Notes: generated by a model from the sequence alone, not told the origin. 64,000 nt of DNA from Gramella sp. Hel_I_59 (GCF_006714895.1 NZ_VFME01000001.1:1860001-1924000), one strand, 5' to 3'. Shown: positions 1 to 9,214, counted from the first letter of the stretch. Translations and numbers: made by a program.

Positions 1-109
1 AGGTAGACATGATCCATGTGTTGTGCCCAGAGCAGTACCCATCGTAGAAGCCATGGCCGCAATCATTATGGCCGACTATTTTCTTCAGAATAAATCATCA
101 AAAATTTAA
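1..109 (+). CDS. aroC: Chorismate synthase, C-terminal fragment
   Basis: Only the last 35 codons lie in the window, with complete codons from base 2 and a TAA stop at 107-109. The tail reads [18 protein letters not shown] and then an alanine/isoleucine-rich helix, which is the conserved C-terminal signature of chorismate synthase. The enzyme makes chorismate from EPSP at the end of the shikimate pathway, using reduced FMN. The gene is cut by the window edge, not truncated biologically. The symporter gene begins 18 bases downstream on the same strand. Confidence 0.88.
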   Translation, partial: GRHDPCVVPRAVPIVEAMAAIIMADYFLQNKSSKI

Positions 110-127
110 TAGTAGAACATTAGGTAT

Positions 128-1447
128 ATGAAAAAACTCGCGTTGCACTGGCAGATACTTTTAGGAATGGCCGCTGGTGTCATTTTTGGACTTATCATGA
201 CTAATTTTAGTTGGGGACCAGAATTTACAGGGGATTGGATCAAACCTTTCGGAAATATTTTTATCAATGCACTTAAGTTAATTGCAGTGCCATTGATCCT
301 GGCATCTCTTATCAAGGGGATCTCAGACCTTAAAGATATTTCAAAGTTGTCCAAGATGGGAACCAGAACCATTGCGACCTATGTAATTACAACCGTGATC
401 GCAGTTTCTATAGGGTTGCTCATGGTAAACCTTATTGCACCCGGGAAAGCGATTTCTGAAGAAACGCGGAGTGATCTTATAGCCAGTTACGAAGGAGATG
501 CTTCAGTTAGAATTACAGATGCTCAGAAACAGAAGGATGCCGGACCTTTACAGGCCCTGGAAGATCTGGTGCCGAGTAACATTTTTGGTGCGGCGAGCGA
601 TAACGGGAACATGCTTCAGGTTATATTTTTCGCGATATTCTTTGGACTAGGACTCATACTGATTCCTGAAAAAACAGCAAAACCGGTTAAAGATTTCTTT
701 GATGGCTTCAATGAAGTCATATTAAAAATGATCGACCTTATTATGCTAACTGCACCTTATGGTGTATTTGCCTTACTGGCAGCGCTCGTTGTAGAATCGC
801 CAAGTGCAGATCTCTTTGCAGCTCTTGCCATGTATGCACTTACTGTACTGCTAGGTTTGGCTCTTATGATAGGAGTATATATTTTACTGGTATGGATCTT
901 TACTAAAAATACACCTTCATTTTTCCTGAACGGAATCGGGCCTGCTCAATTACTTGCTTTTTCCACAAGCTCTAGTGCTGCCACGCTTCCTGTTACTATG
1001 GAAAGGGTAGAAGAACACATGGGTGTTAACAAAGAGGTTACTAGTTTTGTACTTCCAATTGGCGCCACGATCAATATGGATGGTACGAGTCTTTACCAGG
1101 CAGTAGCGGCGGTATTTATCGCTCAGGCATTCGGGATGGACCTATCACTAGGGGCACAATTAGGGATCATCGCAACAGCTACATTGGCTTCTATAGGCTC
1201 AGCGGCTGTACCGGGAGCAGGCATGGTAATGTTAGTAATTGTACTTGCCCAAGCTGGTATTCCTGAAGCAGGATTGGCTTTAATATTTGCAGTAGACAGA
1301 CCATTAGATATGTGTAGAACTACCGTTAATGTTACCGGTGATGCTGCAGTATCTCTCATGGTAGCAAAATCTGTAGATATGATGGGACCTCCTAATGTGA
1401 AAGACTGGGATGATGATTACCATCCTGAAAATGAGGAAACCGTTTAA
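128..1447 (+). CDS. Dicarboxylate/amino acid:cation symporter (DAACS family)
   Basis: A 439-residue inner-membrane protein of the GltP/DctA/GltPh family, which takes up acidic amino acids or C4-dicarboxylates with Na+ or H+. Visible signatures are the serine-rich AFSTSSSAATLP of re-entrant hairpin 1, GATINMDGTSLY in TM7, the PGAGMVML hairpin 2 and DMCRTTVNVTGD in TM8. The arginine of the last motif is at the position that binds the acidic side chain in this family, so an acidic substrate is likely, but glutamate and succinate cannot be told apart. Length is normal. Its stop overlaps the stop of the convergent DCC gene by 4 bases. Confidence 0.93.
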   Translation: MKKLALHWQILLGMAAGVIFGLIMTNFSWGPEFTGDWIKPFGNIFINALKLIAVPLILASLIKGISDLKDISKLSKMGTRTIATYVITTVIAVSIGLLMVNLIAPGKAISEETRSDLIASYEGDASVRITDAQKQKDAGPLQALEDLVPSNIFGAASDNGNMLQVIFFAIFFGLGLILIPEKTAKPVKDFFDGFNEVILKMIDLIMLTAPYGVFALLAALVVESPSADLFAALAMYALTVLLGLALMIGVYILLVWIFTKNTPSFFLNGIGPAQLLAFSTSSSAATLPVTMERVEEHMGVNKEVTSFVLPIGATINMDGTSLYQAVAAVFIAQAFGMDLSLGAQLGIIATATLASIGSAAVPGAGMVMLVIVLAQAGIPEAGLALIFAVDRPLDMCRTTVNVTGDAAVSLMVAKSVDMMGPPNVKDWDDDYHPENEETV

Positions 1448-1857
1448 TCCAGAAACTTCGATTTTAGTTCGGGAGTAGGGATCATACAATTATCCTTTTT
1501 CCCGAACCATTTATATCGATTACTAGCTACGAGATCATAAATACTATCTCTCAAACCCTCAGGTAGAAATAAGAAGTTTTTCAGTAAAGAATATCCTCCA
1601 TCGAGGTCTCTTGAGATTTCCAGGGCTGCAGTAGACTTTCTATAATATGCCACACCCGGCTCAATAAGCATAATAGAATCCAGATCTTCGTGATCAAATC
1701 CTCTTTCTTCAATAAGTCCTTTTCCGATTTCACTTTGCAGGGATGCGAATCGAAACCTATCCTTACGATCATGTTTTATAATGAACTGTACCGCGTTATT
1801 GCAAAGGTTACAAACGCCATCGAACAATATGATCTTATGTTTGGAAATATTTTCCAT
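1444..1857 (-). CDS. DCC-family thiol-disulfide oxidoreductase-like protein (DUF393)
   Basis: A 137-residue soluble protein opening with FDGVCNLCNNAV, the D-x-x-C-x-x-C signature that gives the DCC family its name. Members are predicted thioredoxin-fold thiol-disulfide oxidoreductases; substrates are mostly unknown. There is no signal peptide, so it should be cytoplasmic. Three bases separate it from the upstream mutS2 gene, so the two are probably co-transcribed, and its stop overlaps the convergent symporter gene by 4 bases. Confidence 0.88.
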   Translation of the reverse strand: MENISKHKIILFDGVCNLCNNAVQFIIKHDRKDRFRFASLQSEIGKGLIEERGFDHEDLDSIMLIEPGVAYYRKSTAALEISRDLDGGYSLLKNFLFLPEGLRDSIYDLVASNRYKWFGKKDNCMIPTPELKSKFLD

Positions 1858-1859
1858 AA

Positions 1860-4046
1860 CTATTTCTTTTTAGCAGATTGTACCAGTTCCAGTTGAGCCA
1901 TTCCTACTGAAGTGGTGAAAATACCATAATTCACCAGAGCTTTGTCTTTTTCTATCTTATCGATAGTCCCAACCGCTTTTCCATCTTCAAGCCGAACACG
2001 ATCACCAATCTTTAATTTAGCTTTTGGTTTATTGGCTTCCTGTTTCTTTAATTGCGTTTCTTTTTTCTTCTCTTCTTTTTTCTTTTCCCGAATAGGTTCA
2101 ATTTTTTTCTGAACCTCTTTTTTAAGCTGTTCTTCCTTATTTTTCTTAGCCTTTAGTTTCTTGGCGCTTTCTTTTTTTCGTTTGGAATTCTCTATTTCCA
2201 CCAGCTTTATAAATTCTCCAATAAGCTCCTTTTTCTTCTTATTGCTGAAGTATTTTTCGCTTAAATCATTGACCTTCTGTCCAAGATAGATCATTCGCTG
2301 ATTGGTATCATACAGCTCCTGATAGCTCTCGAGTTTCTGCTGAACCCTGGAGTTTGTCTCTTCCAGCTTTTCCTTTTCAGCCGCGGCTTTTTCCTCTTTG
2401 GTCTTAAGACTGTCGGTTGTTTTTCTAAGGTTAGAACGTTCCTTCTGAAGGTTCGCGATACTTCGATCAAATCTAATCTTACCACGTTCTACCTTCTTTT
2501 TAGACCGATTGATCAGGCTATAAGGAATACCGTTCTTCTGGGCAACTTCAAAAGTAAAGGAGCTTCCGGCTTCTCCCACCTGTAGCTTATAGATTGGTTC
2601 AAGCGTCTGACTATCGAACATCATATTCGCATTGCTCATCTCTGGCAATTCATTGGCCAATTTCTTCAGGTTCGCGTAATGTGTTGTAAGAATTCCGAAA
2701 GATCCTTTTTCATAGAAAACCTCCAGAAATGTTTCAGCTAAGGCACCACCAAGTTCAGGATCACTTCCCGTTCCAAATTCATCTATTAGAAACAATGTTT
2801 TATCATCACATTTCCGCAGAAAGTAATTCATGTTTTTCAAACGGTAGCTATATGTACTGAGGTGATTTTCTATAGATTGATTATCACCAATATCGGTAAG
2901 AACTTTTGAGAATAGGCACATTCTACTATACTCATGAACTGGAATAAGCATTCCGCTCTGGAGCATTACCTGCAAAAGTCCAACAGTTTTAAGAGTGATA
3001 CTTTTACCACCGGCGTTTGGGCCTGAAATAACCATTATTCGGTTGTCAGCGCCTAGTTCAATACTCTGTGGATATGTCTTTTCGTTCTTTTTCTTATTAT
3101 TCAGAAGTAATAAAGGATGGTATGCATCTTTCAGAAATAATTCTCGATCCTTGGTGATCTTTGGTAAGATCCCCTCAATCTTATAGGCGTATTTAGCCTT
3201 GGCAGCGATCACATCCATTTCACTTAAAAGATCCTGATGTTCTACCAAAACTTCACGATAGGGCCTGGTAAACTCTGTCAGTTCTTTTAAGATACGCTTG
3301 ATCTCTTCTTTTGCCTCGTATTCTAAATTATTAAGTTCTCGAGTATAACGATGTGTAGCTTCCGGTTGAATATATACAATACTGCCGGTTTTGGAATTCC
3401 CCATGATTCCACCTTTTACCTTACGTCGGTACATGGATTTGACAGCGAGCACCCGCACATTCTCCACAACACTTTCCTTGATCTCGTCAAGATATCCATA
3501 ACCGTTGTAGGTAGTTAAAGCTGAATTAAAACTTGTATTTATCTGGCCCTTTACAGCATTGATCGATCTTCGCAACTGTTGTAAATACGTGGAAGCATCA
3601 TCTTTCATTTCCCCAAACCGATCAATAACCGAATTGATCTTTTCTACGAGGCTTAGGTCATATTCCAGATGAGAAACAGTCTCAGACAAAGCAGGATAGA
3701 GATGCTTGTTTTTTCTAAAGAATTTCAAGTGATTATTCACCGTTTCATTAAGCGAAGAAATCTTTCTGAAACCTCCAATTTCAAGAACCGACTCCTCTAT
3801 AGCCAGTAATCGAAGCTCAGGTTGAATACTATCAAATCCGTAATTCGGGATCGCTTCATCCTGGGTTTTGGATTTAATAAATTCATTGGTTTGATCGAGT
3901 CCAAAAACGGTCTTTTGAAAACTCGGGTATGGTTGGATCTTAAGAGCCTTTTCTTTTCCCTGTCCTGTAATGCAAAGTTCGCTAACCTGTGCGCATACTA
4001 CTGGAAATTCCAAATCATCAAGACTCCTGGAACTAATTTTTATCAT
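1860..4046 (-). CDS. mutS2: MutS2-type ATPase lacking an Smr domain
   Basis: A 728-residue protein with the MutS-family ATPase core: Walker A GPNAGGKS at residues 342-349, a Walker B region LFLIDEFGTGSDP, then a long coiled clamp. MutS2 proteins act on branched DNA or collided ribosomes rather than in mismatch repair. Classical MutS2 is about 780 residues and ends in an Smr nuclease domain. Here no Smr domain is visible. After a very lysine/glutamate-rich stretch (about residues 600-675) the protein ends in a small beta domain (KIGDRVRLEDGKAVGTI) resembling the KOW-like module before Smr. It is divergent from ung, and a TAACTTTG -7 element sits at 4076-4083 on its strand. Confidence 0.88.
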   Translation of the reverse strand: MIKISSRSLDDLEFPVVCAQVSELCITGQGKEKALKIQPYPSFQKTVFGLDQTNEFIKSKTQDEAIPNYGFDSIQPELRLLAIEESVLEIGGFRKISSLNETVNNHLKFFRKNKHLYPALSETVSHLEYDLSLVEKINSVIDRFGEMKDDASTYLQQLRRSINAVKGQINTSFNSALTTYNGYGYLDEIKESVVENVRVLAVKSMYRRKVKGGIMGNSKTGSIVYIQPEATHRYTRELNNLEYEAKEEIKRILKELTEFTRPYREVLVEHQDLLSEMDVIAAKAKYAYKIEGILPKITKDRELFLKDAYHPLLLLNNKKKNEKTYPQSIELGADNRIMVISGPNAGGKSITLKTVGLLQVMLQSGMLIPVHEYSRMCLFSKVLTDIGDNQSIENHLSTYSYRLKNMNYFLRKCDDKTLFLIDEFGTGSDPELGGALAETFLEVFYEKGSFGILTTHYANLKKLANELPEMSNANMMFDSQTLEPIYKLQVGEAGSSFTFEVAQKNGIPYSLINRSKKKVERGKIRFDRSIANLQKERSNLRKTTDSLKTKEEKAAAEKEKLEETNSRVQQKLESYQELYDTNQRMIYLGQKVNDLSEKYFSNKKKKELIGEFIKLVEIENSKRKKESAKKLKAKKNKEEQLKKEVQKKIEPIREKKKEEKKKETQLKKQEANKPKAKLKIGDRVRLEDGKAVGTIDKIEKDKALVNYGIFTTSVGMAQLELVQSAKKK

Positions 4047-4059
4047 ATCAATTTTTCCC

Positions 4060-4067
4060 TACATTTG
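4060..4067 (+). promoter_or_regulatory. Putative -7 promoter element for ung
   Basis: TACATTTG exactly matches the Bacteroidota -7 consensus TAnnTTTG and lies 26 bases before the ung ATG. Only a T-rich run occurs where the -33 element should be. Confidence 0.45.
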
Positions 4068-4075
4068 AGGTTCTA

Positions 4076-4083
4076 CAAAGTTA
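4076..4083 (-). promoter_or_regulatory. Putative -7 promoter element for mutS2
   Basis: On the minus strand this reads TAACTTTG, an exact match to the Bacteroidota -7 consensus TAnnTTTG, 30 bases before the mutS2 start. No clear -33 TTTG is visible at the expected distance. It faces the ung element at 4060-4067. Confidence 0.45.
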
Positions 4084-4093
4084 ATCAATTCTC

Positions 4094-4759
4094 ATGAACG
4101 TAAGAATAGATCAAAGCTGGAAAAAAGTTCTAAATGCTGAATTTGAAAAGGACTATTTCAAGAATTTAATCCAATATGTAAAAGAGGAGTATACGGAGCA
4201 TAAATGTTTTCCTCCAGGCAGTGAAATTTTTGCTGCTTTTGATCATTCAACATTTGATAATACCAGGGTAGTTATTCTGGGTCAGGATCCATATCATGGA
4301 GTAGGGCAGGCGAACGGTTTATGTTTTTCTGTTCGTGATAATGTCCAGATTCCTCCTTCACTGATCAATATTTTTAAAGAAATTGAGACTGATCTTAATC
4401 AACCAGCTCCTTCCAGTGGAAATCTCGAAAGATGGGCAGATCAAGGTGTACTTTTATTAAATGCAACTTTAAGCGTGAGAGCTCACCAGGCCGGCTCCCA
4501 CCAAAATAAAGGATGGGAAGTCTTTACAGATGAAGTGATCAGGCTCATTTCCACAGAAAAAGAAAATGTAGTTTTTATACTTTGGGGGGGGTATGCCAAG
4601 AAAAAATCCAAGCTAATCGATAGTTCGAAGCATCTAATTTTAACCAGTGGTCATCCGTCACCATTAAGCGCAAACAGAGGATACTGGTTTGGAAATAAAC
4701 ATTTTAGTCAGGCCAATGAGTATTTGCAATCAAAAGGTAAAAAACCGATTAATTGGTAA
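4094..4759 (+). CDS. ung: Uracil-DNA glycosylase, family 1
   Basis: A 221-residue family-1 UDG that removes uracil from DNA to start base excision repair. The water-activating loop GQDPYHG (catalytic Asp65, His68), the LLNATLSVRAHQAGSH block and the minor-groove loop HPSPLSANRG (His187) are all present, and length is normal. The ATG at 4094 directly precedes the conserved N-terminal region. A run of eight G residues (about 4584-4591) inside the coding sequence encodes part of WGG; slippage there would knock the gene out. Divergent from mutS2, so two DNA-maintenance genes share one intergenic promoter region. Confidence 0.97.
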   Translation: MNVRIDQSWKKVLNAEFEKDYFKNLIQYVKEEYTEHKCFPPGSEIFAAFDHSTFDNTRVVILGQDPYHGVGQANGLCFSVRDNVQIPPSLINIFKEIETDLNQPAPSSGNLERWADQGVLLLNATLSVRAHQAGSHQNKGWEVFTDEVIRLISTEKENVVFILWGGYAKKKSKLIDSSKHLILTSGHPSPLSANRGYWFGNKHFSQANEYLQSKGKKPINW

Positions 4760-4779
4760 GCATACTCAATAAGTGCTAA

Positions 4780-5346
4780 TTAGAATCTATATCCCAGGTT
4801 GACCATAAACTGACCAACAATAGTTGGAGATTTGTCACTAAACAAATTTCTACCAATACCACCGCTTAGGTCTAATAAAAAGCCTCCTTTAGAAACAAAT
4901 TTACCACCCAGACCGAATCCTATGGCAAAGTCGGTATAGTCATTAGTTTCATAAACATATTCATTAGTGCTTTCATTGTAATATGATCCATCTTCATATT
5001 CACCATTAGATAACATTCCAAAACCATGAACATAAAAGCCACGGGCATACTTTGAGCTAAAGAAATGCTTGTATTTACCGGTTAAAGAGAGCTCTTTGTA
5101 ATAAGCATCATTGAGATAATCATCCTTAGTTGGATGGTAAAAAGCTTCGATCGCCCAGGTAGAATTTTCAGAAATTATGCGTTCATAAGTGATATCTACG
5201 ATACCGAAGGCAACGAGGTTAAAAGCATTCAGACTTAATTCTTGTTCTCCGGATTCCCTTAAATTTGCATTGGAAATACTGTCGTTGGTCTGACTAAAAC
5301 CCAGAGATGTGGCTGCTAAAAGCAAGCAGGTAAGTAAAAATTTCAT
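4780..5346 (-). CDS. Small outer-membrane beta-barrel protein, function unknown
   Basis: 188 residues. The N-terminus is a signal peptide ending near SLGFSQTND. The rest alternates aromatic and polar residues, with glycine-rich strands (GFGLGGKFVSKGGFLLDLSGGIGRNLF) and a C-terminus ending in aromatic FMVNLGYRF, typical of an outer-membrane beta-strand. It resembles the DUF3575 or autotransporter-barrel-like small OM proteins of Bacteroidota. No enzymatic motif is visible. It precedes no obvious partner; the next gene upstream on the same strand is a binding-protein-like gene 14 bases away. Confidence 0.7.
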   Translation of the reverse strand: MKFLLTCLLLAATSLGFSQTNDSISNANLRESGEQELSLNAFNLVAFGIVDITYERIISENSTWAIEAFYHPTKDDYLNDAYYKELSLTGKYKHFFSSKYARGFYVHGFGMLSNGEYEDGSYYNESTNEYVYETNDYTDFAIGFGLGGKFVSKGGFLLDLSGGIGRNLFSDKSPTIVGQFMVNLGYRF

Positions 5347-5359
5347 TTGTAGAAGTAGA

Positions 5360-6220
5360 TTATTTGGCCCTGAAATTATGAATTAATTCCTTATTATCTA
5401 CTTTTTCGGAAATAAGTTTAAGTCTTTTTAAATAATCCTGAACTTCAGTTAGATTTTGATCGGCAATTTGCTGCTGACTCCAATGAGTAAGATCAAGCCA
5501 TTTACGGATATCTTCCAGTTTCTGTCCGTATCTTTCTGCCAGTTCAACATCTATACTTTTCTGAATTTTGAAATTGCTTGTTTCAGTATTCAAGACATCC
5601 AGCATTTTTAGAAGTTCGTCAGGCTTTTCAACAATTACTTTTTGAGAAGCTGCTATCACAAAACAAGGCCATGGAGTAGGGCAGTCGGCTATAAGTCGGA
5701 AGGTATTATTGTCCACCAGAGGTTTTGTGGTGAAATGTTCCCACATAAAATACTGTGCATTATCCTGTCTCAAAGCCTCAATAGCTCCTTCCAGGTTATG
5801 AACAACTTCGAATTTGAGTGAATCTGTATTCCAACCAACATTTTCAGCATTTACATAGGCCATGAGATGTGAGCCGCTTCCTTCACGGCTAATTGCGGCC
5901 TTTGTATCTTTAAGATCGTTGATGTTTTTAAAGGAAGATCTACCGTCCACATGAATTCCCCAAATAAGCGGACTTCCAATATAATTCTGAATAATCTTAC
6001 TTTGGTTTCCATTTATGATGTCACGGCTAATACCTTCTGTTAGTATAACGGCTACGTCTATTTCCTCTTCCCTAAGCAAATTGCACATCGCTCCTGTACC
6101 TTCCGGAACTTCCTTCCATTCAAGATCTATTCCCGCTTCTGCGAATTTATTATTCTCGATACAACGATGCCAGGGTAAATTAAAATGCTCCGGTACACCA
6201 CCAACTTTAATCTTAGTCAT
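5360..6220 (-). CDS. Periplasmic-binding-protein-fold protein without signal peptide
   Basis: 286 residues with a type 2 substrate-binding fold like the NMT1/THI5 and SsuA/TauA families: the N-terminal KVGGVPEHFNLPWHRCIENNKFAEAG, then EVPEGTGAMCNLLREEEIDVAV and AISREGSGSHLMAYVNAE. Family members bind small ligands such as pyrimidines or sulfonates. It begins at MTKIKVGG without a signal peptide or lipobox, so it should be cytoplasmic, and no ABC permease or ATPase is adjacent. Similar signal-less proteins exist in fungi (Candida Ca3427). Its start overlaps the end of ppk1 by 8 bases, implying translational coupling. Ligand unknown. Confidence 0.75.
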   Translation of the reverse strand: MTKIKVGGVPEHFNLPWHRCIENNKFAEAGIDLEWKEVPEGTGAMCNLLREEEIDVAVILTEGISRDIINGNQSKIIQNYIGSPLIWGIHVDGRSSFKNINDLKDTKAAISREGSGSHLMAYVNAENVGWNTDSLKFEVVHNLEGAIEALRQDNAQYFMWEHFTTKPLVDNNTFRLIADCPTPWPCFVIAASQKVIVEKPDELLKMLDVLNTETSNFKIQKSIDVELAERYGQKLEDIRKWLDLTHWSQQQIADQNLTEVQDYLKRLKLISEKVDNKELIHNFRAK

Positions 6221-8276
6221 TTGAATGCTTTTCTTTTAGATAGTCATATATCGCATATTGCGAACGTACTGTTTCCTCATCATCTTCTTTCTGAACATAG
6301 GTATTCGACTCTTCCTTATCCTGAATACGAGCTTTCATATTATCCTTTAACTGAATATTCAGTATCTCTTTGAATTCGTTAAAAATATCTTTATCCAGCA
6401 CCGGAGAGATGACTTCAATCCTGCGATCAAGATTACGACTCATCCAGTCTGCACTCCCATAAAACATCTTTTCATCACCATCATTTTCAAAAAGATAGAT
6501 TCTACCGTGTTCCAGAAAACGATCAACGACACTGGTGATATAAATGTTATCACTCATTCCTTGAACTCCTGGAATTAGACAGGTAAAACCCCGTATCAGC
6601 ATTCTAATCTCGACACCCGCTTCGCTCGCCCGGTACAGCAACTCGATCATTTCCTCATCTTCAAGGCTGTTCATCTTGGCGGTAATCTTAGCTTTCTTGC
6701 CTTCTCTGGCATTTTCGATCTCGTTGTAGATCAATTTGGTAAATTCCTGCCTTGTAGAAAATGGAGAGATCAAAAGGTTCTTTTCTCTCGGGATGATCAG
6801 TTCTCCTTCCAGCACTTTAAACAGGCGGTCGAGTTCTTTAGTTATAAGTTTATTTGCTGTAAAGATGGCATGATCGCAATAGATTTCAGCGGTTTCTGCA
6901 TTGAAATTTCCGGTTCCAATATATGCATATCGTACAGTTTCATCATTCTCTTGCCTTTTTACCAGCATGATTTTCGAATGTACTTTCACCTTCGGAAAAG
7001 AATAGATCACATGAGCGCCTTTTTCTTCAAATTTTCTTCCCCAGCTAATGTTGTTCTCCTCATCGAATCTTGCTTTGGCTTCTACAAAAACAGTTACATT
7101 TTTACCGTTCTCCAGAGCCCGCATTAGAGAATTAGTAAGTTTGGACTCATCGGCTACCCGATAAAGGGAAATACTAATATCAGTAACCTGTTCATCTGCC
7201 GCGGCCTGTTCTACAAATCTCTCCACATAATCAAATGACATAAAAGGAAAATGCAGCGCCTGATCTTTCTCTAGGATAGATTTAAAGTAATCATTACTTT
7301 TTTCCAGGGTTTTATGAGGTAGAGGAGGAAGCTTTTTAAAATGAAGATCCTTATTGTCACCTGGATCAGGAAAAGTAAAGAAGTCTTTGAAATTATGATA
7401 TTTACCTCCCGGCATCATATCGATCTTCCCTAATTTCAGAAGTTTCCTGATTTTTCTATGAACAGGATCGGGCATGCTTGCATCATAAAGTAATCTTGTG
7501 GGCTGCCCATCTGTTCTTTGCTTTAAAGATTCATAGATCTTTTCTGCCAGTACGCCTTCATATATATCGTCGATATACAGTTCAGCATCCCGGGATAATT
7601 TGATCTCATAGATTCCTGTAATATCGCTTTCAGGAAAAATTTTAAACAATTGATGTCTTAGAATTTCATCTAAATAAGTGATCTGATGTTTTTCTGCTTC
7701 ATCATCAAAAGACACGAATCGGCCACATTCTTCTACCGGTATATTAACAATGGCTAATTTATTTTCATCTTTAAAAGTAACCAGGAAATAGAGGATAGAA
7801 TTCTTCAGAAACAATTCATTCTCTTCATCCAGATTAATTAGAATAGGATCTAAATGTTGCTGAATGTTCTTTTGAAAATAATCCTCAGCAAAGGCCTTCT
7901 GCTTTTCATCGTAATGATCTGCCTCCAGTAAAAATATGTTGTTTGCTGCAAGTTCCGGGATGATCTGCTTTTTATAGATATCTCCAAACTGATTCTGTTG
8001 CTTTTTAACTTCTTCGATGATCTGCTTAGTGATCCTTGAAGGTTTAAGGGCTAGTTTTTTCCTGATACTTTTCTTCACCCTTTTCATCTGGCGGAGTTGA
8101 GAAACGCGTACGCGGAAATATTCATCCAGGTTGGAAGAAAAAATTGCCAGGAATTTCATCCTGTCGTAAAGAGGATTAATTTTATCTGCAGCCTCCTGTA
8201 GAACCCTTTCGTTAAAACTCAACCAGTTTAGATCTCGGTGTCTAAAACGGTTTTCACTAGGTTGCGGCATGGACAT
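6213..8276 (-). CDS. ppk1: Polyphosphate kinase 1
   Basis: PPK1 reversibly polymerises the gamma-phosphate of ATP into polyphosphate. The N-terminus RDLNWLSFNERVLQEA is the classic PPK N-domain; KVHSKIML carries the phospho-accepting histidine and GTGNFN follows the first PLD-like catalytic block; a second block contains YGSADWMSRNLDRR. The first possible start is a TTG at 8300, but the ATG at 8276 (MSMPQPSEN) fits the family better, giving 687 residues, the normal size. It overlaps the downstream binding-protein-fold gene by 8 bases. Confidence 0.96.
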   Translation of the reverse strand: MSMPQPSENRFRHRDLNWLSFNERVLQEAADKINPLYDRMKFLAIFSSNLDEYFRVRVSQLRQMKRVKKSIRKKLALKPSRITKQIIEEVKKQQNQFGDIYKKQIIPELAANNIFLLEADHYDEKQKAFAEDYFQKNIQQHLDPILINLDEENELFLKNSILYFLVTFKDENKLAIVNIPVEECGRFVSFDDEAEKHQITYLDEILRHQLFKIFPESDITGIYEIKLSRDAELYIDDIYEGVLAEKIYESLKQRTDGQPTRLLYDASMPDPVHRKIRKLLKLGKIDMMPGGKYHNFKDFFTFPDPGDNKDLHFKKLPPLPHKTLEKSNDYFKSILEKDQALHFPFMSFDYVERFVEQAAADEQVTDISISLYRVADESKLTNSLMRALENGKNVTVFVEAKARFDEENNISWGRKFEEKGAHVIYSFPKVKVHSKIMLVKRQENDETVRYAYIGTGNFNAETAEIYCDHAIFTANKLITKELDRLFKVLEGELIIPREKNLLISPFSTRQEFTKLIYNEIENAREGKKAKITAKMNSLEDEEMIELLYRASEAGVEIRMLIRGFTCLIPGVQGMSDNIYITSVVDRFLEHGRIYLFENDGDEKMFYGSADWMSRNLDRRIEVISPVLDKDIFNEFKEILNIQLKDNMKARIQDKEESNTYVQKEDDEETVRSQYAIYDYLKEKHSND

Positions 8277-8343
8277 TATTTTGTTTAACCAAAAATACAA
8301 AGTAAGCCATGCAGAGCTTTTAATATATTGTTAAATAAGCTAC

Positions 8344-9213
8344 TTAAGCAACGATCCTTTCAAGACAGTATTTAATGAGATTATCCACAAGTTTTCCAGG
8401 ATCTGCTGAAAATTCTCCGGTAGCTCTGTTCGCTAATACGGCATTCATAGAGACTGCATGATGTCCCAGTAGTTTGGACATCCCATAGATTCCTGAAGTT
8501 TCCATTTCAAGATTGGTAATAGACCTTCCATTTAAACTAAAGGCGGCGATATTTTGATTCATATCTGCTTCAGGAATAGAGTTCCGAAGAACTCTTCCCT
8601 GTGGACCATAGAAACCAATGTTCGTGGCAGTAAAACCTTTGACAGTATCTTTGGATGAGAACTTCTCGATGAGTCTACCACTTCCTTCGACTACATATGG
8701 ATATGCTTTTTTAGAAGACCAGTTCGTTTGTTTTACAAATTCTTCAGCATAATCAGCCTGTAAAAAACTATCACTTTCATAGAAATGCATTAGACCATCA
8801 AAGCCCATTGCAAGTTCACTTACCAGAAATGAATCTAAAGCGATATCTTCTCTAATAGAACCGGTGGTACCAATTCTAATAATGTCCAAAGCTCTAAGAT
8901 CATTCTTAACTTCTTTCTTCTGCAGATCGATATTTGCCAATGCATCCAGTTCGGTTAAAGCGATATCAATATTATCTGTTCCCATTCCTGTAGACATCAC
9001 GGTAATTCTTTTTCCATCCAGCAGACCAGTATGAGTACAGAACTCACGTTTCATTCTAGTAATCTCGATTTTATCAAAATAAGCACTAATTCTTTCTACT
9101 CTTGCCGGGTCACCAACGGTGATCACTGTATCTGCGATTTCATGTGGTAGTAAACCAAGGTGATATATGGAACCGTCCTCGTTGAGGATCAATTCTGAAG
9201 CTTTTAAACTCAT
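8344..9213 (-). CDS. Nucleoside phosphorylase (uridine phosphorylase-like)
   Basis: 289 residues of the PNP/UDP phosphorylase superfamily. Visible features are the phosphate-binding VGDPARVERIS, MGTDNIDIALTEL, IGTTGSI and the ribose/base-binding NLEMETSGIYGMSKLLGH. Such enzymes split nucleosides with phosphate to give a free base and ribose-1-phosphate; the sequence resembles uridine phosphorylase more than PNP, but the base preference is inference. It starts one base from the stop of the DUF1835 gene, so the two are probably in one operon with the SUI1 gene upstream. Confidence 0.87.
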   Translation of the reverse strand: MSLKASELILNEDGSIYHLGLLPHEIADTVITVGDPARVERISAYFDKIEITRMKREFCTHTGLLDGKRITVMSTGMGTDNIDIALTELDALANIDLQKKEVKNDLRALDIIRIGTTGSIREDIALDSFLVSELAMGFDGLMHFYESDSFLQADYAEEFVKQTNWSSKKAYPYVVEGSGRLIEKFSSKDTVKGFTATNIGFYGPQGRVLRNSIPEADMNQNIAAFSLNGRSITNLEMETSGIYGMSKLLGHHAVSMNAVLANRATGEFSADPGKLVDNLIKYCLERIVA

Positions 9214-9214
9214 T

